A DNA stretch of 64,000 bases from Petrolisthes cinctipes. Lineage: Eukaryota > Arthropoda > Malacostraca > Decapoda > Porcellanidae. The DNA is taken from assembly GCA_033782935.1 (NCBI GenBank), contig JAWQEG010004702.1:62001-126000 (forward strand), written 5' to 3'. Below, piece by piece: positions 9,365-18,888 of the stretch (within the stretch, counting starts at the first letter, position 1; every line of letters begins with the position of its first letter). A program made the position numbers and the translations under genes. A model generated the notes under the pieces. It had not been told where the DNA came from. It was given only the letters and a program-made list of their open reading frames with translations, and ran no database searches.

Positions 9365-9994
9365 CTGTCACCTGAAAAACTATGATTCTGTTTATTTTTT
9401 TGGTGATAAACTATGATTTATTTTTTATTTTTTTTATGATAAACTGTATCGTTTTATATATATTTTTTTTTTTGTGATAAACTGTTTCTTTCTTTCTTTC
9501 TTTTTGTGATAAACTGGGTTTTTTTTGTGTGTGTGATACTGTTTATTATTTCTTATGGTAATAAACTATACTTCTTTTTTCTTTTGGTGATAAACTATGC
9601 TTTTTTTATTTCTTTTTTGTGATAAGCTATACTTCTTTTTTTTTTAATTTGTGATAAACTCTGCTTGTGTGTTTTTTTTTTTTTTTTTTTTTGGTGATAA
9701 ACTATGCTGCTTTTTTTGTGATAAACGATGCCTATTATAATTATTTTTTTTTTTGTGATAAACTATGCTTCTTCTTTTTCCTTTTGGTGATAAATTATGT
9801 TTCTTTCTTTTTTTATATAAACTATGCTTCTTTTTTCTTTTTTTTTGGTGATAAACTGTTTCTTTTTTTGTGTGCGATAAACTATGCTTTATTTTTGTGT
9901 TAAACTATGCTTCTTCTTTTTTGGTGATAAACTATGCTTTTTTTGTGTGTGTGATAAACTATACTTTTTTTTGTGTGTGTGTGATAAACTAGGC

Positions 9995-10028
<34 letters not shown>

Positions 10029-10250
10029 TAACTATGCTTTTTTTTGTGTGTGATAAACTATGCTTATTATTATTTTTTTTATTTTTTTTTTGTGGTAAAC
10101 TATCCTTTTCATTTGTGTGTGTGATAAACTATGCTTATTATTATTATCATTATTATTATATATATATATTTTTTTTGGTGATTAACTTTTTTGTGTGTGA
10201 TAAACTATGCTTCTTTTTTTTTATATTTATTTATTATTTTTTTTTTTTGG
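9365..10250 (+). repeat. Degenerate minisatellite, core GATAAACTATGCTT plus T-rich spacer
   Basis: Roughly 25 copies of a core reading TGTGATAAACTATGCTTCTT, separated by T-runs, TG-runs or ATT-runs of variable length (unit about 25-50 bp). Only the core is conserved while the spacers differ in length and composition. Spurious Phe/Leu-rich frames cross it. Confidence 0.85.
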
Positions 10251-10374
10251 GGGGGGGTTAGTCACTTAAAAGCCGGCACCTGATTGGCTGAACAACACAA
10301 GGCGCCCTAACTACATTTTTTCTAATGATTTCATACATTATTTTTTTAAATGCATAAACATACATACATATGAT

Positions 10375-10570
10375 AATTGAGGGTAATAGATATTTTATTT
10401 AATAGTATTTTCTTAACATATTTATTTTCTGTTTATTTATCAGTATTTTCTTAACATATTTCTTTTCTGTGTATTTAATATTACTTTTTATATATATTTC
10501 TTTTCTGTTTATATAATAATACTTTCTTAACATATTTATTTTTTGTTTATTTGATAGTACCCCCAACATT
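10375..10570 (+). repeat. ~50-bp minisatellite (TATTTTCTTAACATATTT unit, about 4 copies)
   Basis: Successive units TATTTTCTTAACATATTTAT followed by TTTCTGTTTATTTAATA with small changes. Confidence 0.75.
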
Positions 10571-10589
10571 TTTTTTTCAGATTTTGTAA

Positions 10590-10740
10590 AAATGTAGGGC
10601 GATTATCCTATAGTTGGCAACACTGATATTCTGCCGCGAGGTTGAAATGTCCAAAATGTAGGGCGATTATCCTGTAGTTGGCAACACTGTGGTATCCAGC
10701 CCTAGATCAGTGTTGCCAGTGTCCAATGTTGCCAGCTGAG
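10590..10740. repeat. Tandem and inverted copies of a TTGGCAACACTG-ended motif
   Basis: The block ATGTAGGGCGATTATCCT followed by TAGTTGGCAACACTG occurs twice (10594-10632 and 10650-10690) and the inverse CAGTGTTGCCAG follows at ~10710 and again as AATGTTGCCAGC. The shared end motif is the same CAGTGTTGCCA as at position 1, so this may be a cluster of TIR ends. Confidence 0.7.
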
Positions 10741-10859
10741 AGGGATTGCCACCTGACCATCTAGGTGAGTGACTGTGTTTGGGTTTAATTGTGTGTGTGT
10801 GAATGTATGTGTACAGTACATAATATGTTCTTACCTATTTGTATCTTTACAGGATTGAG

Positions 10860-11190
10860 TCAAGCTCGTAATGTCCCGTATTTTAAATCACAATTATCAT
10901 ATTTTTCTTTAAAGTTATGTATGTTTTTGACACACACCACTTCTTCTGGTAATTTGTTCCATTCGTCTATTACTCTATTTGGAAAGCTATATTTCTGTGC
11001 ATCTTAATCTCCTCTTCTTTTAATTAATTTCTTACTATGTCCTCTCATTGTAGGTATTCCTTGTTGACATAAGTTATATATATCTATGTTTTCTTTTTCT
11101 GTGACACATTTGTAAACCATAATCATATCACCTCTCTTTCATCTTTCTTCTAGTTTAGGTAATTTTAGTTTCGCTAGTCTTTCTTCATAG
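10860..11190 (-). pseudogene. LINE C-terminal fragment (CR1/L2/Jockey type)
   Basis: The minus strand reads YEERLAKLKLPKLEER, RGDMIMVYKCVTEKENIDIY, GIPTMRGHSKKLIKRR, YSFPNRVIDEWNKLPEEVVC and DNCDLKYGTLRA-like tail. This is the conserved tail after the RT thumb in many arthropod LINEs. It is cut off by a GT-rich minisatellite; no RT catalytic domain remains. It is a different lineage from LINE-A copy 1 by sequence. Confidence 0.82.
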
Positions 11191-11425
11191 TGTGTGTGTA
11201 CAGTACATAATATTATGTGTGTGTGTGTGTGTGTGTACAGTACATAATATTGTGTGTGTGTGTGTGTGTGTGTGTGTACAGTACATAATATGTGTGTGTG
11301 TGTACAGTACATAATATTGTGTGTGTGTGTACAGTACATAATATTGTGTGTGTGTGTGTGTGTGTACAGTACATAATATTGCGTGTGTGTACAGTACATA
11401 ATATGTGTGTGTGTGTGTGTATGTT
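11180..11425 (+). repeat. Minisatellite (GTGTGTACAGTACATAATAT)n
   Basis: About eight units of variable (GT)n followed by ACAGTACATAATATT. The unit also occurs once at 10790-10830, upstream of the LINE fragment. Confidence 0.9.
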
Positions 11426-11739
11426 TTTGACACACACCACTTCTGGTAATTTATTCCATTCATCTATTACTCTATTTGGAAAGCTATATTTCTGTACATA
11501 TTTGTGTGTGTGTGTGTTTTTGACACCCACCACTTCTTCTGGTAATTTATTCAATTCGTCTTTTACTCTATTTGGAAAGCTATATTTCTGTACATACTTA
11601 TGTGTGTGTATGTTTTTGACACACACCACTTCTTCTGGTAATTTATTCAATTCGTCTATTACTCTATTTGGAAATCTATATATCTGTACATCTTTATCTC
11701 CTCTTCTTTTAATTAATTTCTTACTGTGTCCTCTCATTG
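11425..11739 (-). pseudogene. LINE C-terminal motif triplicated in tandem
   Basis: Minus strand: three successive ~85-100-bp units each encoding Y-SFPNRVIDEWNKLPEEVV plus CVKNIHTHKYVQ, then MRGHSKKLIKRRGDKDVQIY at the right. The GT microsatellite inside each unit appears as HTHTHK. It is the same LINE tail as 10860-11190, extended by tandem duplication, and it is cut at 11739 by the copia LTR. Confidence 0.8.
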
Positions 11740-11946
11740 TGTTGAGCTGGTAGATACATATGGCAGGATAAAGCAGAGGCACAGGAGCAAGGAAATTAAC
11801 TTTATAATTCTGGAGGCAACACACATGGAACGTAGCAGCCAGTGTCAACCACCACCTCTCTCACTCACACATCTCCAAAACATAAACAAATGACATTTCG
11901 TGAAGCGCAGAGCATAACATCTCACACAAATTTAACATAGTTAACA
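11740..11946 (-). repeat. Copia element 3' LTR
   Basis: From TGTTGAGCTGGTAGATACAT to ATAGTTAACA it matches 16589-16798 closely, and it has TGTT/AACA ends. The true inner end may be further right, near 12078: a partial repeat of the LTR end (TAACATCTCACACAAATTGA) occurs at ~12042 after an ATT expansion, and a minus-strand polypurine tract AGAAGAGAGGG lies at 12079-12089. It is inserted in a LINE tail at the codons for MRGHSKK. Confidence 0.8.
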
Positions 11947-11985
11947 TGTATAATATGTTTGGTATTCAATTTTCTTGACTTTTCA

Positions 11986-12029
<44 letters not shown>

Positions 12030-12078
12030 CTATCTCTCTATGTAACATCTCACACAAATTGAACATATTTAAAATATT

Positions 12079-12089
12079 CCCTCTCTTCT
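12079..12089 (-). other. Candidate copia polypurine tract
   Basis: The minus strand reads AGAAGAGAGGG, purine only, between the end of RNase H coding sequence and the 3' LTR region. It would prime plus-strand DNA synthesis. Its position argues that the 3' LTR extends to about 12078. Confidence 0.5.
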
Positions 12090-12242
12090 AAATAAAATGG
12101 AATTATATTCAAACTAATGATAACTGTCCATGCAGCTCAAATAGATGACAACAGTATAAAAATAAAAAACTTATAGGCAAATAGAACATAAAAAATTATT
12201 GTTCTTTTTACGAAAATAATATACTTCAGTTAATTTGTTAGC

Positions 12243-14350
12243 TTACAATCCCAAACATCCATTTTCAAAAACACAAGCTATCTTCAAAGAATTCACTCCT
12301 TTCTTTGTTAACACATCAGCCAATTGTGCCTTTGACTCTAACCAAAACACTTTCAACTCTCCACTCTGAACCATTTCTTTGAGAATAGTTATGTCAATTC
12401 TTAATCTCTTCTCTGAAACATTTTTCACAGAGTACACATTATCATAAAGTGAATGGTTATCTACATAAAGTTCTACAGGCAACCTTCTTTCATTATCATA
12501 CAATATCTGAGACAACATATTTCCAAGATACTAGGCCATAATATCTACTGCCTCAGTAGCTGCTAGAGTTTCAGCTGCAAGGGTGCTCTTCACAACTCTT
12601 CTCATCCTCTTTGCTTCCCAATACAAAGGACAACTATTTCCATTTTCTCCTACAAGGAAAATCACAAAGCCCCCAGCACTACTAGATCCATCTGGGAGAC
12701 CAGCATAAGAAGCATCACTGTACACAACTAACTTACAATTAGAGGTATCACCAACTTCTGGAAAGTACATTGAATTTTCAAAAGTACAGGCTTTTCTTAG
12801 ACATTTATTTGCCTCGATCAAATCTCCTACTTTAGGATGATTTACTTTGCAGCTAAGTTCTAACACATCATATGACAGATCAGGCCTTGAATTGGTACAT
12901 AACCACCCTAGTTGGCCCACCAAACTCCTGAAACTCTCCTTTTCTTCTTCATTACATTCCAGCTTCTTATTTAGTCCTCTCACAGCACTTACATTTACAG
13001 CTTCCAAAAGTTTACAGTACTCATTCTGATGAATTTTGACACCCTGATCATTCATTCTGTACAATACTTAGTCCAATATATTTGAAAATGTCTTTATTTT
13101 GTTCCTTAACCTGAAACTGACTTCTTATTTTGGCAATGACAACATTTTCCAATCTCTTTGTTCCTCCTCACAAGAAGTGATCTACATGCATCCAAAACAT
13201 ATCACACAACTCTCGCTGCAGGGTCAGTTTTTACCTGAGTACATCCCATCTTCAACATGAAGGTTTTCACTGTGAGATACCACCTCCTAGCTGCATCATT
13301 GACGCCACATACACATTTTTGTAATTTCCACAGAACAGTACTATCACCACCTGCCTCAGTAGGAGGAATAAGATACACATCACACTCAAACCGTTCACTC
13401 TGTAGGAATGCAGCCTTAATGTCAATTGAGTTCACTCCCCACTTTTTAGAAGACAGTATTGCAACAAAAGACCTCAACATTTCTTTACTAACAGTGGGAA
13501 AATCTGACTGAACTTCTTCTTTTTCCTCAAAACCTCTAGCAACCAACCTTGCTTTAATTTTCTTTTTTCCATCCTTATTTTCTTTTTCAGTTACTACCCA
13601 TCGAACTGAGAGTTCATTTTGACCCATGTTTGTAACTTCCTCATACACACCAAAATTCTTCCAACTTCTCATTTCTTCTTGTTTTGCCTTGTCAAGTTCT
13701 TGATTCTCCATGTTTTCACAAGCCATTACTATTTCACTGGGTTCCTGTACTCCATTCTCTTCTAATATAGGTATCCACTTTTCTACATCTCTGTTCCAGT
13801 CAAGGGCTGATAAGCTTCCATCCTCATATTTAACGTTCCTCCAATTACTGTATTTTCCTATTGATTTTCCAGCACGACTATGCATAGTTACTGTCTGCCA
13901 CTCATCTGACTCTTTTGAAAGGAACTTTACTTTCTGTCCAATCTTTGGGATACTTTTGACTCTCACATTATCTTCATGTGTATCCTCAACTATACTGTAA
14001 TATTCTTCTTCTTCTTTGTCATAACTTTCTACAGGATTTTCAACTGGATTTATAACTGCTTCAATCTCTTTCTTCTCAGTTTTAACTTCTTTTGTTTGAT
14101 GTCTGAGTGTGTCAAGTAGTGAGTTTCTCCCATCTTTGGTGTCTGTGTCAAAACTGTATGGTATTTCCTGAACATGGTTTTCATGGACTCTTACAGTATT
14201 TAAACCATACTTCAGAATCATTGTTTTACCATCTTGACCAATGATTACAGCTGGTCCTTTCCACTCCTTTTGATCTTCTCTCTTGAAATAAACTTGATCT
14301 CCATTTTCAAGTGGCTTCTTAGTGGTTCTAACTTTATGTCTTAGTGCACG
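12243..14350 (-). pseudogene. Copia RT and RNase H
   Basis: The minus frame from 14221 to 13202 encodes RT: RWVVTEKENKDGKKKIKARL, VARGFEEKEEVQSDFPTVS, NSIDIKAAFLQSERFECDVY and CVCGVNDAARRWY. The catalytic box that should read xVDDFLWGG reads HVDHFL followed by a stop at about 13165-13187. The frame then gives LSIVQNE-like, LVGQLGWLCTNSRPDLSYDV, VYSDASYAGLPDGSSSAGGF and KSTLAAETLAATEAVDIMA (RNase H, 13064-12531), a stop, and KVFWLESKAQLADVLTKKGV (12518-12243). The ADVLTK tail is diagnostic for Ty1/copia. There is an additional stop at 14350. It is dead by active-site change and nonsense codons. Confidence 0.92.
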
Positions 14351-15183
14351 TCAAATTTTCTCAGAGGCTTCAACAGCAATAAAAGCCTTCCTTGATGAGT
14401 GGCTAGCATTGAGATGTTTGGCAACAATCTCACTGGACATTGTACCTTCTAGAGCAGGAAGTTCATCATTCAGGGTACATGGCAGGTTAGGATTCCTTCC
14501 ATATACAAGTTGATACTGGCTGAAACCCTCCCACCATCTGAACACAGTTCTTTGCATTAACTGCCCAAGCTAAGGCCACTCTTAATGACAATTTTGGTTG
14601 CTCTGTTATTATTTTTGCCACCATTTCATCTATTACTGCATGGTTACGTTCACACAGGCCATTACTGAAGGGTGAATATGCTGGTGTATGCATCACTTGA
14701 ATGTTCATATTTTCACACCTATCAAGGAATGTGGTGTTGACAAACTCCCCACCATTATCACATAAAAACTTCACAGGAGCTCCTAAACCAGTTCCCAACC
14801 ATGTTTCAATGACTTTTTCAACAATCTCCTTAGGTTCTTTACTTTTTGTTACACATGATTTTGAGAACCTTGTAGCCATATCTACCTTATGAAAAAAAAT
14901 ATGTATCACCCTTCTTATACTCCTTTAGATCTATTGCTACAACTTGGTTGAACTCTTTTGCCATAGTCACACTCACAACTGGTGTTGATGGTGTTTTCTT
15001 GTACTTCATACATATTTTACAGCTATTTGACACCTCATCAGCATGAACAAAACACATCTCATCATCAATGTCTCCATCTTTCAATAGCTGAATTAACCTC
15101 CTACATGTGGGATAACCAAATTGTAGGTGCAGTTTTTCTATCTTCTTTTTCTTTTCCTTTTCATCACTGCCCAATGTCAGCAT
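14351..15183 (-). pseudogene. Copia integrase
   Basis: The minus strand encodes the zinc region LHLQFGYPTCRRLIQLL...SCKICMKYKK (the second His of the usual HHCC reads Tyr), then EFNQVVAIDLKEYKKGDTYF with catalytic Asp, FLCDNGGEFVNTTF with the second Asp, and SPFSNGLCERNHAVIDEMVA with catalytic Glu (15183-14487), followed by a frame change to RNPNLPCTLNDELPALEGT (14557-14351). It would insert the cDNA copy. The frame breaks at ~14890 and ~14550. Integrase lies upstream of RT, the copia order. Confidence 0.9.
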
Positions 15184-15243
15184 TATTTCTTCTGTTTTCT
15201 TCCAAACTTCCTTCTCATCCCTTAGCAGGAGATAATAGTGTCC

Positions 15244-15790
15244 TCAAGAAGTGTACCTTAACTTTACCCTTTTTCCATGTATCATATCAATGTCATTTTC
15301 CAGGTCTAGTTTCATTTGTGCTTTCTTCATTGATTTCTTGCTGAACAGAAGGGGAATAGAGCAGTCTACCACATCAGCTATTACATAAGCCCTGTCACCT
15401 ATGATGTTCACTGGAAATTTCACCTTCTTTGTAGACCTGTACACATTTCCTTCACCAAATCTAAATGTTGCCTCACTGTTTTCCTCTTGTATACTTGATT
15501 TTTCCTCTTCTGATAAAGTCTGTATATACATTGTCAACCAATCAACACCACACACTGTAGAGCTGTAGGCTGTGTCCAGGACAGCATAACAAATAGTCTC
15601 TGTCATAAGTACAGACATTGTGCCGGGGCTTTCAACAACAGCATATGTTTCTACCTCTTTCTTACCTTCCTCACCTGCACTGTTCACATAAATATTCATA
15701 TTTTTAGGACATGCTGGAGACAAATGGTATTCTGATCCACACATAACATTTTCTAATGTTACCATATCTGTCAACAGAATTTTGTTGTAC
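15244..15790 (-). pseudogene. Copia gag end (zinc knuckle) and aspartic protease
   Basis: Minus strand: CGSEYHLSPACPKNMNIYVN completes a CX2CX4HX4C knuckle started in the previous frame, then ETICYAVLDTAYSSTVCGVD carries the DTA-type protease active site, followed by YRSTKKVKFPVNIIGDRAYV. The knuckle is split across two frames by one missing base near 15730. The protease domain itself is open. Confidence 0.8.
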
Positions 15791-16570
15791 ACTCTTCTCA
15801 GTTCTGTTTACTATGTTGCCTCTTCCTCTACTTCTCCTAAATCCTCCACGTCCTCTTCCTCTATTGACTACATTTACTTTTTCTGTGCTAAACACTGGCT
15901 CAGTCTTTACCACGACTGCAGGTGTCTCACTTTTACCACTCCCTGACCCTGCACCAAGTGACAGCACTTCTTGGCTTCCGAAAAATTTCTTTAGGGCTTG
16001 CTGCATAGAATAAAAAAAAATTTCAGGTTCACTAAATGACACTGCTGTCAACACAATGTGTTTGTCTTTAATCTCTAGCCCTGCATTATCTAACAATTTG
16101 AAAGCCAAAATACACTTTGGAATACTCACTTTGTATTTTTCTAGAACAGCATTTCTCTTCACAAATTCCAATGTGTACTTTTCCATGGCATCCTCCTTTT
16201 CTTTTGTGAAAGTGTCGAATCTTGTCCATGCTTCATAAGCGGCTGACATTTCATCCTTTTGATACCCCTTGTCTAAATGTTGCAGCAAAACGTTCATTCC
16301 ATCATCATTTGTCAACTCGTCAATGTTCACCTCTTCAAAAATCTTGCTCCTCACCTCGCTTCCTTCTGGGAATGACAGGGCAACAGCCACAGCTTGCTTC
16401 TTCTTGCCAATATTTGTGACAAACTTCCAAGCTTTCAGCTCTTGCTTCCATCGGTCATAGCTTTTGTCTCCTCCAAACGCTGGTACTCGAGCCCGTTCGC
16501 CGCCGTCACCATTCCCGTTCATGTTGTCTGATTTCTTAATCTGGGTCCACTTGTTTCCTCTGCCATGCAA
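15704..16570 (-). CDS. Copia Gag-like protein, partial
   Basis: An open frame of 288 codons directly downstream of the primer binding site. It shows VPAFGGDKSYDRWKQELKAW, FPEGSEVRSKIFEEV, NVLLQHLDKGYQKDEMSAAY, and EAWTRFDTFTKEKEDAMEKY, features of the UBN2-type gag of copia elements, then an Arg/Gly-rich RNA-binding stretch (NRGRGRGGFRRSRGRGN) and the first half of a zinc knuckle (KCYV) before a frameshift. It would form the particle that packages element RNA. The style of Gag, PR (DTA) and integrase resembles GalEa-type copia elements reported from decapods and other aquatic animals; this is recognition by memory, not a search. Confidence 0.85.
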   Translation of the reverse strand: MHGRGNKWTQIKKSDNMNGNGDGGERARVPAFGGDKSYDRWKQELKAWKFVTNIGKKKQAVAVALSFPEGSEVRSKIFEEVNIDELTNDDGMNVLLQHLDKGYQKDEMSAAYEAWTRFDTFTKEKEDAMEKYTLEFVKRNAVLEKYKVSIPKCILAFKLLDNAGLEIKDKHIVLTAVSFSEPEIFFYSMQQALKKFFGSQEVLSLGAGSGSGKSETPAVVVKTEPVFSTEKVNVVNRGRGRGGFRRSRGRGNIVNRTEKSVQQNSVDRYGNIRKCYVWIRIPFVSSMS

Positions 16571-16574
16571 CTAC

Positions 16575-16586
16575 GCTCTGCTACCA
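16575..16586 (-). promoter_or_regulatory. Copia primer binding site
   Basis: The minus strand reads TGGTAGCAGAGC two bases after the 5' LTR ends. This is the classic copia site complementary to the 3' end of initiator Met tRNA, and it fixes the LTR boundary and direction. Confidence 0.88.
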
Positions 16587-16588
16587 TT

Positions 16589-16798
16589 TGTTGAGCTGGT
16601 AGATACATATGGCAGGATAAAGCAGAGGCACAGGAGCAAGGAAATTAACTTTAATTCTGTAGGCAACACACATGGAACGTAGCAGCCAGTGCCAACCATC
16701 CCCGCTCGCACTCGCACATCTCCAAAACAAACAACAAAACAAATGACATTCGCGAAGCGCGGAGCGTAACATCTCACACAAATTGAACATAGTTAACA
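16589..16798 (-). repeat. Copia element 5' LTR
   Basis: Matches 11740-11946 from TGTTGAGCTGGTAGATACAT to AGTTAACA with several substitutions and small indels, so the insertion is not recent. The sequence outside (TGTGTGTG and then TTATTGTTTTAAGTAGTGTG) is another dispersed unit and shows no duplication matching the CATTG beside the other LTR, so the outer end has been rearranged. Confidence 0.82.
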
Positions 16799-16870
16799 TG
16801 TGTGTGTGTGTTATTGTTTTAAGTAGTGTGTAGCTGCTTGTATTAAATTAAAAGATGGTAGTTAACCTAT
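16799..16870 (+). repeat. Dispersed unit R1: (TG)n plus TTATTGTTTTAAGTAGTGTG
   Basis: Short (TG)n followed by TTATTGTTTTAAGTAGTGTG and TAGCTGCTTGTATTAAATTA AAAGATGGTAGTTAAC. The unit recurs at 30057-30110 and twice in tandem at 36962-37110. No coding potential. Confidence 0.85.
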
Positions 16871-16904
16871 TTATTGGAAAGTTTATCATCTAAGGAACAG
16901 AGGG

Positions 16905-17092
16905 CTTCTGGTTAGATGGCAGAACAGAGTGGAAGAGTATGTAAAGGAGAGAAACGTGAGGGGCAGAGTAGGGACGGACCAAGTAAGGAGGGAGTGTTGG
17001 AACAGGGAGAACTGGAGACACTTCTGCCGTGGCCACCCCCTTGGGGGGAGTTCCCAGAGGGAACGAGGTGTCAGAGCTATAGATAGATAGAT
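16905..17092 (+). mobile_element. 5'-truncated RTE-like LINE tail with 12-bp target-site duplication
   Basis: The plus strand encodes the same tail as 1217-1500: RWQNRVEEYVKERNVRGRV, then FCRGHPLGGSSQRERGVRAI, ending in (GATA)n. AGGAACAGAGGG lies at both sides (16893-16904 and 17093-17104). It defines the 3' terminus of this LINE family and shows target-primed insertion of a short copy. Confidence 0.88.
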
Positions 17093-17104
17093 AGGAACAG
17101 AGGG

Positions 17105-17344
17105 AAGCTGTCAAACTCTTACGTGAGTTACCCCTATATGGATGATTATATTTGACCACGACTATAATGTGACATCTATATCCAGTAATCCATCATCTCC
17201 TGGGAACTGAAGGAGCTCATTTGCATAGCCTAGTACTTTGTTCTATGGCTTTCTGTAATATTTGTAGATTTGTAGTCTGTCTGTCTGTATACTTGTATGT
17301 CTATTTGTCTATCTGTTTATCTACCTTCCTATCAATCTATTTAT
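17105..17344. other. Unassigned; TCTG/TCTA microsatellite at 17275-17345
   Basis: Nothing recognisable apart from a run of TCTG/TATC-type units. A short stretch near 17130-17160 resembles, inverted, the sequence around 29975-30005. Confidence 0.4.
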
Positions 17345-17584
17345 TTATCTACAGTATTTATCTATTTTCTGTCTGTGTGTGTGTGTGTCTGTTGACTCTA
17401 TTACTTTTGCTACACTGTCTTCAAGTTGCTGTTGAGTTTTTCTGATTGCCACAGAAGATAATATTACTTTTTTGTATTTCAAAAATTGTCTTTTACTTAT
17501 TGGTTGCATATCAAATAATGAACAACACCTTTGTACAGATGCAAAAGATAATCCTTCAAACATAGCACTGTAAACATGTTTCAT
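17345..17584 (-). pseudogene. Possible transposase fragment
   Basis: A 60-residue reading on minus, FEGLSFASVQRCCSLFDMQP followed by ISKRQFLKYKKVILSSVAI, has the look of a segment found in Mutator-like transposase regions (Gly-aromatic, small domain, then SKRxFxKY). The similarity is judged by eye. It has no start context, lies beside microsatellite, and ends in poly-THTH. It could also belong to an unrelated element. Confidence 0.3.
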
Positions 17585-17762
17585 GGTGTTTGTTTCCAGC
17601 TGATAATATGAAGTTGCCTTACTGTTGAGTTTAATTAAGTATTAGAGTATTTATTTAGAAGATTGTAAGACTTGTTTAGTATTGAATAAGTTAGACTTGT
17701 ATAAGCTACTTTTTGCTTTATGGAGTTTAGTGGTAAGAGAAGAAAGAAGATATTATGCTTCT

Positions 17763-18001
17763 CAAGTTGTCACCTATAATGACAACTCTACCTGTCATGG
17801 ATTTGGCAGGATTATTTTGTGTCAAGTTGTCCCCTATAATGACAACTCTACCTGTCATGGATTTGGCAGGATTATTTTGTGTCAAGTTGTCACCTATAAT
17901 GACAACTCTACCTGTCATGGATTTGGCAGGATTATTTTGTGTCAAGTTGTCACCTATAATGACAACTCTACCTGTCATGGATTTAGCAGGATTATTTTGT
18001 G
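17763..18001 (-). repeat. 60-bp tandem repeat, four copies, containing the transposase GDN motif
   Basis: Four units of exactly 60 bp (17763, 17823, 17883, 17943), each encoding MTGRVVIIGDNLTQNNPAKS on minus, with only 2-3 substitutions between them. Sixty is a multiple of three, so the frame passes through. The unit covers the second catalytic Asp motif of the surrounding transposase. Confidence 0.95.
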
Positions 18002-18393
18002 GAACCAGTCATCAAATGAACATGAATGGAACCCTCCACTGGGGGACTTATTGTATTGTGTTCAGTCCAGGCATCATAAAGATGGATAGCCTTATATAAA
18101 CACCACGTATTGAGGGAGTAACACACCAGATGCAGTTCCAGAGAACATAATAGATATAAAGGATTTTGTTGATAGATGACCCTCTCTGGATATTTAGTGT
18201 CCTGCCTCACTATGACTTTCCTTTTACCTGGATCATCAGTGAGATTTGTCTCATCAAAATTTATTATTTTTTCTGGAGGAACACCTTCTAGGGATTCTTT
18301 CAAGTTACTGTAGAACTGAGTTAACATGACTTTTGTAACTTTGGCTCTGATAGTCTTTATATTATGGGACACTCGTTTGTGGTGCTCTAGGTA

Positions 18394-18606
18394 CAGCCAC
18401 AATCAAATATCCACCAACACTTTCCTTCCATCGTACAAAGAAATCAGTCTCAAATCAAAATATAATCATACAACATTTTATGTCAACTCAACCCCCTCAA
18501 TTATTATTATTATGAGGTGCTGCAAAATCATACACGTGTTGTTTTTTATTACCAAGATATTTACTACGATGGAAGGAAAGTGTCGGTGGATATTTGATTG
18601 TGGCTG
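18394..18606. mobile_element. MITE-2 copy i (ends CAGCCACAATCAAATATCCA)
   Basis: About 42-bp inverted ends, CAGCCACAATCAAATATCCA followed by CCAACACTTTCCTTCCATCG, and TA on both sides (18392-18393, 18607-18608). It interrupts the pogo-like transposase between its DNA-binding and catalytic parts. Other copies: 39502-39786, 41633-41845, fragment 45530-45596. Confidence 0.93.
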
Positions 18607-18888
18607 TACTGAGTGGCCCATTTCATACCCGGCAAATTGTTACGGAAACTTGGACCGTAACGCCTCATTTTTCTAAGTACCGTATGAGTTCACTAACATT
18701 CTCAAATGCATTATGTGGAGTGGGAATCCCCTTTCTGACAATGTGAGCATTCTGTTACACAACAGTAACTCTTTATCATGAGTCAATGAGGTTCCACATC
18801 CTACTGGTTTGCTAGGTTTTGGTTTCATGTAATTATGCACTGTGCTCTTTTTTAATTTATATTTTTCTGCTGCTTTGCACACACTCAT

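Larger units (their letters stand above)
17727..18888 (-). pseudogene. Pogo/Tigger-like DDE transposase, interrupted
   Basis: The minus strand starts MSVCKAAEKYKLKKSTVHNY (psq-type helix-turn-helix DNA-binding domain), then LTHDKELLLCNRMLTLSERG, PLHIMHLRMLVNSYGT and, after a stop, FAGYEMGHS. MITE-2 interrupts at 18606-18394; the frame resumes EHHKRVSHNIKTIRAKVTK, VPPEKIINFDETNLTDDPGK (first catalytic Asp), SIMFSGTASGVLLPQYVV in another frame, then GRVVIIGDNL with the second Asp, repeated four times by a 60-bp tandem duplication. Catalysis of cut-and-paste transposition is the family role. The copy is dead: stops, MITE insertion, frame changes and the duplicated active-site segment. The third catalytic residue is not visible. 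Confidence 0.82.

Noticed and set aside
17755..18099. Plus-strand repeated frame and CRISPR-like 60-bp periodicity
   Set aside because: Repeats are adjacent with no spacers, and the minus strand explains them as a duplicated transposase segment. Not a CRISPR array.
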